Shown here piece by piece: positions 9,448-18,903 of a stretch of 64,000 nucleotides of DNA. Source of the DNA: JADJYF01 sp043782755 (GTDB taxonomy: Bacteria > Pseudomonadota > Gammaproteobacteria > Ga0077536); assembly GCA_043782755.1 (NCBI GenBank), contig JAYWAC010000199.1, forward strand, positions 1-64,000, read 5' to 3'. The translations under genes and the position numbers were made by a program. The notes under the pieces were generated by a model. The model made no database searches and had not been told where the DNA came from. It saw only the letters and a program-made list of their open reading frames with translations. Within the stretch, counting starts at the first letter, position 1, and each line of letters opens with the position of its first letter.

Positions 9448-11052
9448 TCATGCGCGCAGCTCGAATCCTTCGTAGCCCTTGTCCGCTACTTCGTTGAACA
9501 TCGCGCGATAGGACGGCACGCTGCCGGCATACATGAGGTATTGCCCGGTGCCGCCATCGCGGTTGTTGTTGCCGAAGAACCAGGAATCACGCATCTCATC
9601 GATCAACATGCCCTTGACCGACTGATGACATTTCTCGGTCCAGGCATCTTCCGCTTCTTGGGTGGCCTGGATGGTCTTGTAGCCGTTGTCGAGCAAGTAG
9701 CGTATGCAGCGCGTGATCCAATCGGTATTGCTCTCCACGCAACGGGTGATGTTGCAGAAAGTGCCGGGGTTATGTGGACCCATGATCGCAAACAGATTGG
9801 GGAAGCCGGCGAACTGCACGCCGAGATTGGTGCGCGGCCCGTTCGCCCACCTGTCCTTCAAGGCCACGTCGCCTTCGCCACGAATGTCGATACGCATCAG
9901 CTCACCAGTCAGACTCTGGAAACCGGTGCAGTAGATGATGATGTCGAAATCATAGCTGGCGTCTGAGGTTTCGACGCCGGTCTCGGTGATCTTGACTATC
10001 GGCGTGGCGCGCAGATCGACCACATCGATATTGCCCTGGTTGAAAGCCTCGTAGTAGTTTTTTTCACCAGGCGGACGCTTGGTGCCGTAGGGATGATTCT
10101 TCGGAATCAACTTCTCGGCCTTGATCGGATCCTTCACGCGCTGGCGGATCTTCGAAGCCAGAAACTCACTGATCTCGTCGGCCAGCACACGGTTGGTGAA
10201 GACGTCATTGAAGTTGCCTAGCCACAGCGCGAAGCCGCCGCGCTCATAGAGTTCCTGGTATTTGGCCAGGCGTTCGGCCTGCGGCACTTCGCCACTGGCG
10301 CGCGTGTCCATGTCGTGGATAAAGGCCGCCGAGGTACGTTTGCAGAGTTCGAAGATCTCCTCCGCCTTGCCCTTCATCTCTTCCTGTTCCTGCGCACTGA
10401 CCGGTCCGTTGCGCAGTGGCGTGCACCAGTTGGCGGTGCGCTGAAACAGTTTCAGCTCACCGACCTCGGGCGCGATGGTCTGCAGAATCTGCACGGCGGT
10501 CGGGCCGCTGCCAATGATCGCGACGCGCTTGCCTTTGAAGTCTATCGGCTCTTTCGGCCAGCGTGCGCTGTGCAGCGAACGTCCTTTATAGTCCTGCACA
10601 CCTTCATAAGGCGGCAGTTGAAAGGCCGACAGCAGACCGGTAGCGCACAGCACGAAGCGCGCGCGCGATTTCTTGCCATCGAGGGTCTCGACCGTCCACA
10701 TGCGGTCCGCATCGTTGAACACCGCGTGTTCGACACGGGAATTGAATTCAATATTGCGCTTGAGATCGAACTTGTCGGCCACGAAGTGGATGTAGCGCTC
10801 GATCTCCGGCTGACTGGCGAACTTCTCGGACCAGGTCCATTCGTCGGTCAATTCCTTGGAGAACGAATACTGATAGCTGTACGACTCGGAATCGAAACGG
10901 GCGCCTGGATAGCGGTTCCAGTACCAGGTGCCACCGACGTCGGTGCCGGCTTCGAAGCCCTGTACCGACAGACCGAGTTCGCGCATGCGGTACTGCGCAT
11001 AAAGGCCGGAGATGCCGGCCCCGATGATAATGACGTCAACACTGTCGTTCAT
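9448..11052 (-). CDS. FAD/NADPH-dependent Baeyer-Villiger-type monooxygenase
   Basis: A 534-aa flavoprotein of the class B monooxygenase group, inserting oxygen next to a ketone to give an ester or lactone. An N-terminal FAD Rossmann motif IIGAGISGLY (about residues 9-18) and a second, NADPH-binding motif IIGSGPTAV are visible. Between them lies the family fingerprint as YKGRSLHSARWP (about 155-166), with Tyr in place of the first Phe. DVGGTWYWNRYPGAR is the characteristic N-terminal segment. The length matches cyclohexanone/phenylacetone monooxygenases. The ATG at 11052 is preceded by GGGGAGGAG. The MenB/BadI-like gene follows, suggesting oxidation of a cyclic ketone or keto-acid. Confidence 0.93.
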   Translation of the reverse strand: MNDSVDVIIIGAGISGLYAQYRMRELGLSVQGFEAGTDVGGTWYWNRYPGARFDSESYSYQYSFSKELTDEWTWSEKFASQPEIERYIHFVADKFDLKRNIEFNSRVEHAVFNDADRMWTVETLDGKKSRARFVLCATGLLSAFQLPPYEGVQDYKGRSLHSARWPKEPIDFKGKRVAIIGSGPTAVQILQTIAPEVGELKLFQRTANWCTPLRNGPVSAQEQEEMKGKAEEIFELCKRTSAAFIHDMDTRASGEVPQAERLAKYQELYERGGFALWLGNFNDVFTNRVLADEISEFLASKIRQRVKDPIKAEKLIPKNHPYGTKRPPGEKNYYEAFNQGNIDVVDLRATPIVKITETGVETSDASYDFDIIIYCTGFQSLTGELMRIDIRGEGDVALKDRWANGPRTNLGVQFAGFPNLFAIMGPHNPGTFCNITRCVESNTDWITRCIRYLLDNGYKTIQATQEAEDAWTEKCHQSVKGMLIDEMRDSWFFGNNNRDGGTGQYLMYAGSVPSYRAMFNEVADKGYEGFELRA

Positions 11053-11235
11053 GATGAAAACACTCCTCCCCGGAGATTTGAGCGAGCACGGATGTGGAGG
11101 ATAGCAGTCTGTCCCGGGCCTGGGGATGACCCCTACCCGATGGATAGCGCAGGGCCCCGCGTACCGCGTCGACTCGAGTGACCGGGAGAGCGCTGGCCAC
11201 CCCGGCGCTCAGCGGGGCGATACCACCCGTCGGGG

Positions 11236-11550
11236 TCAGCTGTCGTCCTCTCCCAGCTTGCCAGGCCGTCCCCTGTAAGCACGCATGCGGTCGCGAAAGC
11301 CGGGCTTGATCGTTGCGCCCGGCTCAGCGTCGGTGAAGTTCTCAAGGCGAATGATTTTCTTGTGGCGCCCCAGCGCATCGAGCTGCCCGGGCTGTGCTTC
11401 CTGCACCGGTGTCGGCGGTCGCGCGGTCTGAAACGAGATCGAGAAATGGGCGTGCCCGCAATGAGGACAGGCCGGCTCCTTGCGTGCCGACCATTCCTTG
11501 GTTGCGCTTAGCTTCCCGCATTGGCGACATTTGCATTCGGCCATGGCCAT
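11236..11550 (-). CDS. Small zinc-ribbon protein (104 aa)
   Basis: The N-terminal third carries paired cysteines, CKCRQCG and later ACPHCGH, a classic four-cysteine zinc ribbon; the rest is charged and basic (KKIIRLE, RDRMRAYRGR). I chose the ATG at 11550 because GGAGG lies 7 nt upstream; the ATG at 11556 would leave almost no spacing. No family name can be assigned. It lies 29 bp downstream of the DUF488 gene on the same strand and could be cotranscribed with it. Confidence 0.6.
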   Translation of the reverse strand: MAMAECKCRQCGKLSATKEWSARKEPACPHCGHAHFSISFQTARPPTPVQEAQPGQLDALGRHKKIIRLENFTDAEPGATIKPGFRDRMRAYRGRPGKLGEDDS

Positions 11551-11579
11551 GCTCATTCCTCCGCGTTCGACGAGCGCAT

Positions 11580-11975
11580 TCAAACACGTCGGCTGGCGAT
11601 GATGCGAGCCAACTCGTGTCGATGGCATTCCAGCTGCTCTTCCGCGCAGTGACACATGAGCGTCACCCCGCCGCGCTCCGCCAGCATCTTGATCAGACGC
11701 AGCGTGAATTTCTGCCCGTGGTTCTTGATGGTCTGGCTGCGCGCATCTACCGGACCATCCATGAACAGTTCTTCACGATAGCCACGAATGAAGGCCGCCC
11801 ACGAGATGCGACCCTCCTGCATGTCGCGCAACAGAGTCTCGCTCGGACCGAGAGTCGGCATCCACACATCGTAGCGTTCACGGCTCATGCCGCGACCACG
11901 AAAGCGGGTGGCGAGGATACGCAGACCATCGTGCTCGGCAGCGATGGGACTATGGACAGATTTCGTTTGCAGCAT
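11580..11975 (-). CDS. DUF488-family protein
   Basis: A 131-aa protein with the DUF488 signatures: DVWMPTLGPSETLL after a charged N-terminus and the C-terminal CHCAEEQLECHRHEL (about residues 109-123), where Cys and His residues are conserved. The biochemical role of the family is not established. The ATG at 11975 was used. It lies between a secreted hypothetical protein and a zinc-ribbon protein on the same strand and shows no clear link to the catabolic operons. Confidence 0.8.
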   Translation of the reverse strand: MLQTKSVHSPIAAEHDGLRILATRFRGRGMSRERYDVWMPTLGPSETLLRDMQEGRISWAAFIRGYREELFMDGPVDARSQTIKNHGQKFTLRLIKMLAERGGVTLMCHCAEEQLECHRHELARIIASRRV

Positions 11976-12009
11976 AGTCAGTGTGTGCTTGCGTGCAGCA
12001 TCCGCCTGA

Positions 12010-12462
12010 TCATTTCAGGCTGTGCTCACACTGCACCGAGGTGCGGTAGACGACACCATCTTTCGGCGAGATGAACACGCCATAGTCGCGATGATGGGCG
12101 GTCTTGTTGGACTTGCCCGGTACGATGGCGATGCAGCCGCCATAGAGCACGGCATACAGTTCGGCATCGACGTTGGAGTGACGAAAGCCAACCACGGTGT
12201 TGGCGCCGCCGACATTCTTGATGCCGATCTCAAGCACACCATCGAGCTTGTATTCGCAGTAGCGGCCGTTGGCCTCGCTCTGCTCGCAGGACACGGCGCT
12301 CTTTACGCGCTCATAGAGGCTGGGTTCGGCGGCAGCGGCGATCATCGGTAGCCAAATGAATCCGCTCACGGCGCGAGCCAGCAGTGTGCGGATGCGCGGC
12401 TCTTGGCGTCGTGTAACGCCGCGAACGAGCCGCGCTGCTACGGAAGCGTAAGCTGTAGTCAT
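12010..12462 (-). CDS. Hypothetical exported protein (150 aa)
   Basis: I do not recognise a family. The start at the ATG at 12462 gives a basic N-region, a hydrophobic stretch (SGFIWLPMIAAAAEP) and a likely signal-peptidase site near AAAAE, so the mature protein should be periplasmic or secreted. The mature part holds four cysteines (SCEQ, RYCEY, GGCIA, QCEHS), possibly two disulfides. A TTG at 12468 is an alternative start. It lies 79 bp after the HyuB stop on the same strand and may be at the tail of that operon or independent. Confidence 0.65.
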   Translation of the reverse strand: MTTAYASVAARLVRGVTRRQEPRIRTLLARAVSGFIWLPMIAAAAEPSLYERVKSAVSCEQSEANGRYCEYKLDGVLEIGIKNVGGANTVVGFRHSNVDAELYAVLYGGCIAIVPGKSNKTAHHRDYGVFISPKDGVVYRTSVQCEHSLK

Positions 12463-12541
12463 GCTCAAGGATCCCTCTTTCGAAGAATCTTAACCGCAAT
12501 GCCGTCCACCTGGCGTGGGCGGCATTGCGACGCCGTGGGTC

Positions 12542-14545
12542 TCAGCTGGCGGCCGCCAGATAGGCCGCCTCGTCGAACGACGCCGGATAGTCGAAGTCGC
12601 TGACCGTGATACGCCCGGCGCGAATGAGGCTTTCGGCATATTCGCCGCGATTGATCATCTTCAAGGGCGGCCGCGCGCCACGCAGCTGGTCGCGCAGCGC
12701 GCGCGTGGCATCCTCGTCCACTTCAAAGCTGCGGTTCTTGTCGCTCACCGTATTCAGCACCACGCCGTAGTCCTGGCGCGCACTCTCGACCGAGACCAGA
12801 CCACGCACTACGTCCATGCGCACCTTGTCGGTCACGCGCGCCAGCGGGTCACCCCAGCCGCCACCGCCGGGGGTCAGGATGCGCACGATATCGCCGGCTT
12901 TGACCGGCACCGCTTCGCGCTTGTAGAGCACATGCTGCTCCTGCGGGGTAGCGGGATTGATGAGCGCGCCGCCGGAACGACCGGCCTGGCCACCATTGAC
13001 GCCAAAGCAGGAGAAGATGGTGCGATAGGAAACCGTCAGGAAGTGGCCGTCGACCAGAATCTCGACGTCCTTGAGATAACCCAGACCACCGCGATAGGCG
13101 CCCGGTCCGCCGGAGTCGGGGAACATACCGACGCGATGCACAATGACCGGAAAGCGCTGCTCGATGAATTCGGTCGGCAGGTTCTTGGAATCGGGCACCA
13201 GATCAACCGTGTCCGTGCCATCGGCGAAGGGCCGCCCGCCCGAGCCAGCGCCAAAGATTTCGCGATAGAGAAAATCCTTGCCGTCGAGATCCTTGCCGTA
13301 AAAACCATAGAGCTGGATGCACTGCGAATCGCCGACCATCTGGCCATTGGTGGCCTTGGCCATGGCCGCCATATAGGCGCCTATCATGCGCAACATGCAG
13401 TCCATGCGATCGGCGCCCGCAGCCGGATACTCGGCCGACAGCACTGTGCGCGGCGGCAGATAGGCTTTGAACACGCGGGTCAGACCTTCGTTGACGATCA
13501 TGCCCGGCACGTGCGCTTTGACGAAGCCGCCTAACCACTTCGAGTAGTGACGGCCATCCATCACCCAGTTGACCGGGCCTGGTACCTGCGGATCGGTGCC
13601 GGCGAAATCGACGATGATCTTCTCGCGATCCTTGCGCACCGTGAGCTTGATCTTGATCGGCTTGTCGAGCGAGATGCCGTCGTTTTCGAGAAAGTCCTCG
13701 CCGATGTATTCGCCATCGGGAATATGCGGCAGCGCTTCCTCGCGTACGATCTCCTCGCAGCGGTCCATGATGCGATAGAAAGCCGCCTCGACCACGTCGG
13801 TACCATAACGGCGACACAGTTCCTCGACCCGGCGCGCAATGATGCGTGTGGCGCCGACAAAGGCATCGATATCGCCGCGCAGATCGTCCGGATAACGGCT
13901 GTTGCGCAGGATGATCTTCCAGGCCTCCTCGTTGCGCTCGCCCTTGGCGTAGAACTTGATCGGCGGTACCTGGATGCCTTCCTCGAACACCGTGGTGGCG
14001 GTCAAGGGCCAGCTGCCCGCGACCTTGCCGCCGACGTCATTACAATGGCCAAACACCTGGGAGAACCCGATCAGGCGTCCGTCGGAGAAGATCGGTACCA
14101 CCACGCAGAAGTCCGGCAAGTGACCGATGGTGCCACTCGACTCATGGATGTCGTTGTAGAGATACACATCACCTGCGTAAATCTCGTTCAGCGCGTAGTA
14201 GTTGCGTATCGGATCGGCGGTCGCCGCCCACGACACGCGCGTCACGCTATTGCAGTCGACGGTGTTCAGCGAGGCACGATAGTCATGCTGTTCGCGCACG
14301 ATGGTCGAGACCGCAGTGCGTTCGACCGCCGCTTCGCCTTCGTCGATGGCGGCTTCCAACGCCCATTCGAGGACGTCGAGCGTGACACTGTCGATGCTGT
14401 CCTTGAGCGCGCGAATGCGCGGCCAGTGCTCGTCGTCGCGCGTGAAGCTCACTTTGCGATGCGGCGCGTAGTCGTCGGTCAGATAGCGCGACTCGTCAAA
14501 GATGATCGAAGTCGCAAGATTTTTTTGCGGGCTGGGGGGTGTCAT
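12542..14545 (-). CDS. HyuB-type hydantoinase/oxoprolinase B subunit
   Basis: A 667-aa protein of the hydantoinase B family (N-methylhydantoinase B, acetone/acetophenone carboxylase alpha relatives). Features seen are the internal KIKLTVRKDREKI segment, DFAGTDPQVPGPVNWV, and the C-terminal GGGGWGDPLAR motif typical of HyuB. The start is the ATG at 14545, four bases after the HyuA stop codon, which indicates translational coupling; the open frame continues upstream inside hyuA and is not used. Family members hydrolyse or carboxylate small carbonyl or amide substrates with ATP together with HyuA. The substrate here is unknown. Confidence 0.9.
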   Translation of the reverse strand: MTPPSPQKNLATSIIFDESRYLTDDYAPHRKVSFTRDDEHWPRIRALKDSIDSVTLDVLEWALEAAIDEGEAAVERTAVSTIVREQHDYRASLNTVDCNSVTRVSWAATADPIRNYYALNEIYAGDVYLYNDIHESSGTIGHLPDFCVVVPIFSDGRLIGFSQVFGHCNDVGGKVAGSWPLTATTVFEEGIQVPPIKFYAKGERNEEAWKIILRNSRYPDDLRGDIDAFVGATRIIARRVEELCRRYGTDVVEAAFYRIMDRCEEIVREEALPHIPDGEYIGEDFLENDGISLDKPIKIKLTVRKDREKIIVDFAGTDPQVPGPVNWVMDGRHYSKWLGGFVKAHVPGMIVNEGLTRVFKAYLPPRTVLSAEYPAAGADRMDCMLRMIGAYMAAMAKATNGQMVGDSQCIQLYGFYGKDLDGKDFLYREIFGAGSGGRPFADGTDTVDLVPDSKNLPTEFIEQRFPVIVHRVGMFPDSGGPGAYRGGLGYLKDVEILVDGHFLTVSYRTIFSCFGVNGGQAGRSGGALINPATPQEQHVLYKREAVPVKAGDIVRILTPGGGGWGDPLARVTDKVRMDVVRGLVSVESARQDYGVVLNTVSDKNRSFEVDEDATRALRDQLRGARPPLKMINRGEYAESLIRAGRITVSDFDYPASFDEAAYLAAAS

Positions 14546-14549
14546 GGGG

Positions 14550-16625
14550 TCATGCCTCGTGCGCGATTTGGGTAACGATGAGCTGGCCGTGTTCGTCGAG
14601 GATCGCCCGCCAACCGGGGTCGAGGACGAACGTGGCGTCGTACTGTTCAATGATGGCCGGGCCGGCCAGTGGCACAGCGAGCGGCGCCGTGCTGCGTTCA
14701 TAGACCGGCAGATCCACTTCGCCCACGCCGCGAAACACGCCGCGCCGCACTTCACGAAGTGCGCCTTGCCAGCTGCAGCCTACACGGTCGGCCGACGCGA
14801 GTTTCAAGCGCGGGAAAAGACCGAAACCGGTAGCACCGATGTTGACGATCTCTACCGGTTGCTTGCCTTCATACTCATAACCGAAGCGATCGTCATGGGC
14901 ACGATGGAAGGCCTTGATGGCATGGCGCACGGCGACTTCGCTCAAAGCGCTGTCGAGGATGGTGACCGGCACACGCACCTCATAGGCCTGGCCGACATAG
15001 CGCATGTCGGCAAAAGCGCTGATGGCGGTCTCTTCGGTAGGAAACCCTTCGCGTTCCAGATCGCCTTCGACCTGCTGGTAGACGCTGGCGAACTCGCGCG
15101 CGAGTCGCGCCACATCGAGGGTGTCCTCGCGCTGCACATCGGTTACCACGCGATCGGAACGCACGTCGGTCGACAACAGACCTTCGGCCGAGGTCACTCC
15201 CGGTGCCGGTGGCAGCACGATGGTCCGGATGCCTAAAGAGTCGGCGACCAGGCAGGCGTTCAAGCCACCCGCACCGCCAAAGGCCATCAATGCGTAACGG
15301 CGCGGATCACGCCCGCGTTTGACCGACACCACGTTGATACCCTGGGCGATATTGTTGGTGGCGAGATCGAGGATGCCGAGTGCGGCATCTTCCACACTCA
15401 TGCCCAGCGGTGTCGCGATGTGTTGATCGATGGCGCGCCTTGCGGTGGCAATGTCGAGTCGTATCGCGCCGCCGAGCAGGTAGGGCGACACCCGTCCCAG
15501 CACGATATGGGCATCGGTCAAGGCCGGTGCCGTACCACCACGGCCATAACACACGGGTCCCGGTTGTGCGCCCGCGCTCTGTGGCCCGACGCGCAGACTG
15601 CGTCCTGCCGCCAGCCACGCGATAGAACCCCCACCGGCACCGACAGTGTGCATGTCTATCATCGGCGCCTTGATGTTGTAGATGTCGATGCGACCCTCGG
15701 TCAGCATATTGGGCTGGCCGTGATCGATGAGACAGATGTCGGTCGAAGTGCCACCGATATCTATGGTGATGAGATCCGGATACCCGGCCGCCTTGCCGTA
15801 ATAAGTGGCGGTGACGATGCCGGCCGCAGGGCCAGACAACACCGCCGCTATCGGCTGCGGTGCCATCTCCGCAGCGCGGATGATGCCACCGCTCGATTTC
15901 ATCACGAACAGTCGCGCATCGATCTTGGCCGCTTCGAGACGACTCTCAAGGTTTTGCAGATAACTGGTCACCAGCGGCATGAGGCCGGTGTTCAAACAGG
16001 TGCTGAGCGTGCGTTCGTATTCGCGGTATTCGCGAATGACATCCGACGAGATCGAGACGAAGCAGGCGGGATGCTCGTCGAGTATCAACTCGCGGGCACG
16101 ACGCTCATGGGCCGGATTGCGATAGGAGTGGATGAAGGACACCGCGATCGCTTCGACACCCATCTCGCGGAAGTCCCGTGCCGCAGCGCGTACTGCGGTT
16201 TCATCGAGCGGCGTGTGTTCGTTACCGCGAAAGTCGAGACGCCCCGGCGCTTCGCGGATCAATTCCAGCGGCACCACGCGCGGCGGCTTCAACCACCAGG
16301 TGATGTCACCGAAATCACCCGGCACCGTCTGGCGCCCGACCTCAAGCATTTCGCGATAGCCCTGCGTGACTATCAAACCGAGTCGCGCGTATTTCGATTC
16401 GAGAATGGCATTGGTCGCGACGGTGGTGCCGTGACTGATGAAGCTCACGTCGGCGGCGCCGACGCCTACCTCTTCCAGCAGTTCGCGTATGCCGTTGGTG
16501 AAGGCAAGCGAAGGATCGTCGGGGGTGGAGGAAGTCTTGCGTACGAAGCGTTGTCCGGTGGCTTCGTTGACCGCCACCAGGTCGGTGAAAGTGCCGCCCG
16601 TATCGACCCCGATGCGCCAAGCCAT
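14550..16625 (-). CDS. HyuA-type hydantoinase/oxoprolinase A subunit
   Basis: A 691-aa ATP-dependent subunit of the HyuA/oxoprolinase/acetone carboxylase beta family. The actin-like ATPase motifs are present: GVDTGGTFTDLVA at residues 6-18, SHGTTVATNAILE (about 64-76), DIGGTSTDICLID (about 280), HTVGAGGGSIAWL and FGGAGGLNACL. It starts at the ATG at 16625 after AGGAGG. It pairs with the HyuB gene 4 bp downstream and follows the cytochrome c-quinoprotein gene, so P450, dehydrogenase, HyuA and HyuB look like one pathway. Hydantoinase, lactam hydrolase and ketone carboxylase are all possible; sequence alone does not decide. Confidence 0.92.
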   Translation of the reverse strand: MAWRIGVDTGGTFTDLVAVNEATGQRFVRKTSSTPDDPSLAFTNGIRELLEEVGVGAADVSFISHGTTVATNAILESKYARLGLIVTQGYREMLEVGRQTVPGDFGDITWWLKPPRVVPLELIREAPGRLDFRGNEHTPLDETAVRAAARDFREMGVEAIAVSFIHSYRNPAHERRARELILDEHPACFVSISSDVIREYREYERTLSTCLNTGLMPLVTSYLQNLESRLEAAKIDARLFVMKSSGGIIRAAEMAPQPIAAVLSGPAAGIVTATYYGKAAGYPDLITIDIGGTSTDICLIDHGQPNMLTEGRIDIYNIKAPMIDMHTVGAGGGSIAWLAAGRSLRVGPQSAGAQPGPVCYGRGGTAPALTDAHIVLGRVSPYLLGGAIRLDIATARRAIDQHIATPLGMSVEDAALGILDLATNNIAQGINVVSVKRGRDPRRYALMAFGGAGGLNACLVADSLGIRTIVLPPAPGVTSAEGLLSTDVRSDRVVTDVQREDTLDVARLAREFASVYQQVEGDLEREGFPTEETAISAFADMRYVGQAYEVRVPVTILDSALSEVAVRHAIKAFHRAHDDRFGYEYEGKQPVEIVNIGATGFGLFPRLKLASADRVGCSWQGALREVRRGVFRGVGEVDLPVYERSTAPLAVPLAGPAIIEQYDATFVLDPGWRAILDEHGQLIVTQIAHEA

Positions 16626-16771
16626 AATGCCTCCTCGTGGCCAAAGTGGACGAAACGGGCCGTATTCTAGGGTGCTGAAAGTACGATGGCCTGCGCGGGC
16701 GGGCCATCACGCCCAAGCTTCAAGCCTAGTCCTTTGCACGCGCCTGTTCACCTACTTCGAATCACGCGCCA

Positions 16772-18892
16772 TCAGGGGCCGTCCTTGCCTTCATCCAGCG
16801 CAAACACCCACAGCGTGGTCGCGCCACCCGGGTTCTCGATCTCCGGCGTCAAGGTCTGCCATGACACATCGACTGGACCGCCACCACCGCTGGTGATCGC
16901 GACATACTGACGACCGTCTCGCGCATAGCTGATGGGGAACGCATTGGGTGTCAGATCGAGACGCGTCTGCCACAGCGGCTTGCCGCTCGCACTGTCGGAG
17001 GCACGGAAGTAACGATCGCGCGAACCTTCGAAGACGAGACCGCCCGCCGTGGCGAGCACGGCACTGGCCTCGGACGCACGACGACGTTGCTGCCAGCTCA
17101 GCTTGCGCGTCTCGAGATTGAGCGCGGCAACACGTCCGAACTTGCCATCGCTGTCGGGCCGCGGCAGCACGGTGTACTGGATATCCCAGGCCTCCTCCGG
17201 TTTCCACAGATAACTCATGCAGGATTCAAACATCGGGATATAGAGCGTGTGGCTGCGCGAGTCGTAAGAGGTTGACGGCCAGCTGCGTGCGCCACCGGGA
17301 AAGGGGCACACCATCTTCGGCTTGCCGGCTTCCGGTTCGAGCTTGGGATCGGTGGTCTTGCGGCCGGTCTTTGTATCGATGGCCGTCACCAGGTTCTGCA
17401 AGCCCATGTCGTGGGAAAACAGATAACGCCCGGTACGTGCGTCAAGCGCGTCGAGGATACCGAGCTTGCCCATGGTCACCACCACGCGGGTTGGGCCTTC
17501 GACAGTCGGCAGGGTCAGCACGGTGCGCTCAAAGGCCCAATCCAGATCCCACACTTCGCGTGTATGGTGTTGGTAATGCCATACCAGTTGGCCGGTGTCG
17601 GGATTCAGCGCGAGTGTAGTGTCGGTATAAAGCGCGTCGTTGGACGCCTCATTGGCGCCATTACGCTTCATCAGCGGTGCGATGTGATAGGTCTGACCTG
17701 TCCCGAAATAGACCAGATTGAGCTCTGCATCGTAGGTGCCGGCCAGCCACACCGAACCACCAAAGCGTTCTGCAAGCGGCGCGCCGTTCCACGAATCGCC
17801 GCCGACCTGACCCGGCCGTGCGATGGTATTGAAGCGCCACAGCTCCTTGCCCGTCGCGGCGTCCATGGCCAGGATGAAACAACCACCCGCATGGCCTGCG
17901 CCCGAACAACCAGACACGCCCTGTATCACTTTGCCATGGACCACGATCGGACCTGCGGTGAGGCGCAACACACCACCGGATTCCTCGATCATGTGATCCC
18001 ACAACAGACTGCCAGTGCGCGCATCAAGTGCGAGCATGTGATTGTCGAGGGTTGGCACAAACAGCGTGGTAGCGAAAAGCGCGAGATTGCGCGGCTGCGT
18101 GGTCGGTGGGCCTGCCGGTGTGACTGGCGCTGCAACGCGCGAATATTTCCACAGCATATCGCCGTTGCGCGCATCGATGGCCAACACCGCGCCATTGCTG
18201 TCGACGAACATCACACCGTCATGCACCAGCGGAGTGATCTGATTGGTACCCGCCGTCAGCGACAGACTCCAGACCAAGCGCAGCTGGCGCGCATTATTGG
18301 TATTGATTTGCGTCAGCGGGCTGAAACCATGGCCGTCGTCGGTGCGTCGCCAGTTCAGCCAGTCGTCGTCACGCGGTTGACGCAGCATGGCTTCGCTGAC
18401 CGGCGTCATCGCTTTCAATAGTGCCGCGTGCGCCTGTTTCGCGTCGTGATAGATAGCATCTTCATTACGACTCGGATCGCCCGCGCCACCCGAGGCTGAA
18501 CCGCCCTCGCTGGTGGGCGCGGCTTGCGCGCTTGCATCAGCAGCTGTCGTCGTCGGCAAACCCGGCAGACGGTTGTGCGTCAAGATGAAATCCGTCAGGG
18601 CCGCATAGGTCGGCGCGTCGAGGCCACCGGGTTTGGCCGGCGGCATGCTGCTCGTGATCAAGTCGCGCATCGCCGTCGCGCTGCGGGCCTGCCACTTCTT
18701 GACGAAATCCTGGCCTGACAGCGGCGGCCCGAAAGCGCCACCGAGATGCACACCATGACAGGCCGCGCACTGCGCGGTATAGGCGCTCTCGCCGAGATCG
18801 GTGGCAGGTATGTCGGCCCGCACAGCACTCGCCGCCAGGCCGCACAACAACACACTGAACAGATGCGCCGCGCGCGCAGTAACGAAGCTCAT
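16772..18892 (-). CDS. Quinohemoprotein dehydrogenase with N-terminal cytochrome c domain
   Basis: A 706-aa periplasmic protein. After a signal peptide (MSFVTARAAHLFSVLL, cleaved near AVRADI) comes a single-heme cytochrome c domain with CAACH at about residues 40-44. A low-complexity Ala/Ser linker follows, then a PQQ-type eight-bladed propeller (about 175-700) with repeated blade motifs such as ALDARTGSLLWDH and GKELWRF. Unlike classical alcohol dehydrogenases it has no vicinal Cys-Cys pair; two cysteines occur nearby in SGCSGAGHAGGC. The cytochrome is N-terminal, opposite to usual quinohemoprotein ADHs. The ATG at 18892 has GAGGA upstream. It directly follows the P450 gene and likely oxidises its product. 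Confidence 0.88.
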   Translation of the reverse strand: MSFVTARAAHLFSVLLCGLAASAVRADIPATDLGESAYTAQCAACHGVHLGGAFGPPLSGQDFVKKWQARSATAMRDLITSSMPPAKPGGLDAPTYAALTDFILTHNRLPGLPTTTAADASAQAAPTSEGGSASGGAGDPSRNEDAIYHDAKQAHAALLKAMTPVSEAMLRQPRDDDWLNWRRTDDGHGFSPLTQINTNNARQLRLVWSLSLTAGTNQITPLVHDGVMFVDSNGAVLAIDARNGDMLWKYSRVAAPVTPAGPPTTQPRNLALFATTLFVPTLDNHMLALDARTGSLLWDHMIEESGGVLRLTAGPIVVHGKVIQGVSGCSGAGHAGGCFILAMDAATGKELWRFNTIARPGQVGGDSWNGAPLAERFGGSVWLAGTYDAELNLVYFGTGQTYHIAPLMKRNGANEASNDALYTDTTLALNPDTGQLVWHYQHHTREVWDLDWAFERTVLTLPTVEGPTRVVVTMGKLGILDALDARTGRYLFSHDMGLQNLVTAIDTKTGRKTTDPKLEPEAGKPKMVCPFPGGARSWPSTSYDSRSHTLYIPMFESCMSYLWKPEEAWDIQYTVLPRPDSDGKFGRVAALNLETRKLSWQQRRRASEASAVLATAGGLVFEGSRDRYFRASDSASGKPLWQTRLDLTPNAFPISYARDGRQYVAITSGGGGPVDVSWQTLTPEIENPGGATTLWVFALDEGKDGP

Positions 18893-18903
18893 TTTGCTTA
18901 TCC

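Noticed and set aside
13547..14575. A 342-codon plus-strand frame opposite HyuB
   Set aside because: It is antisense to a conserved enzyme and has shadow-frame composition.
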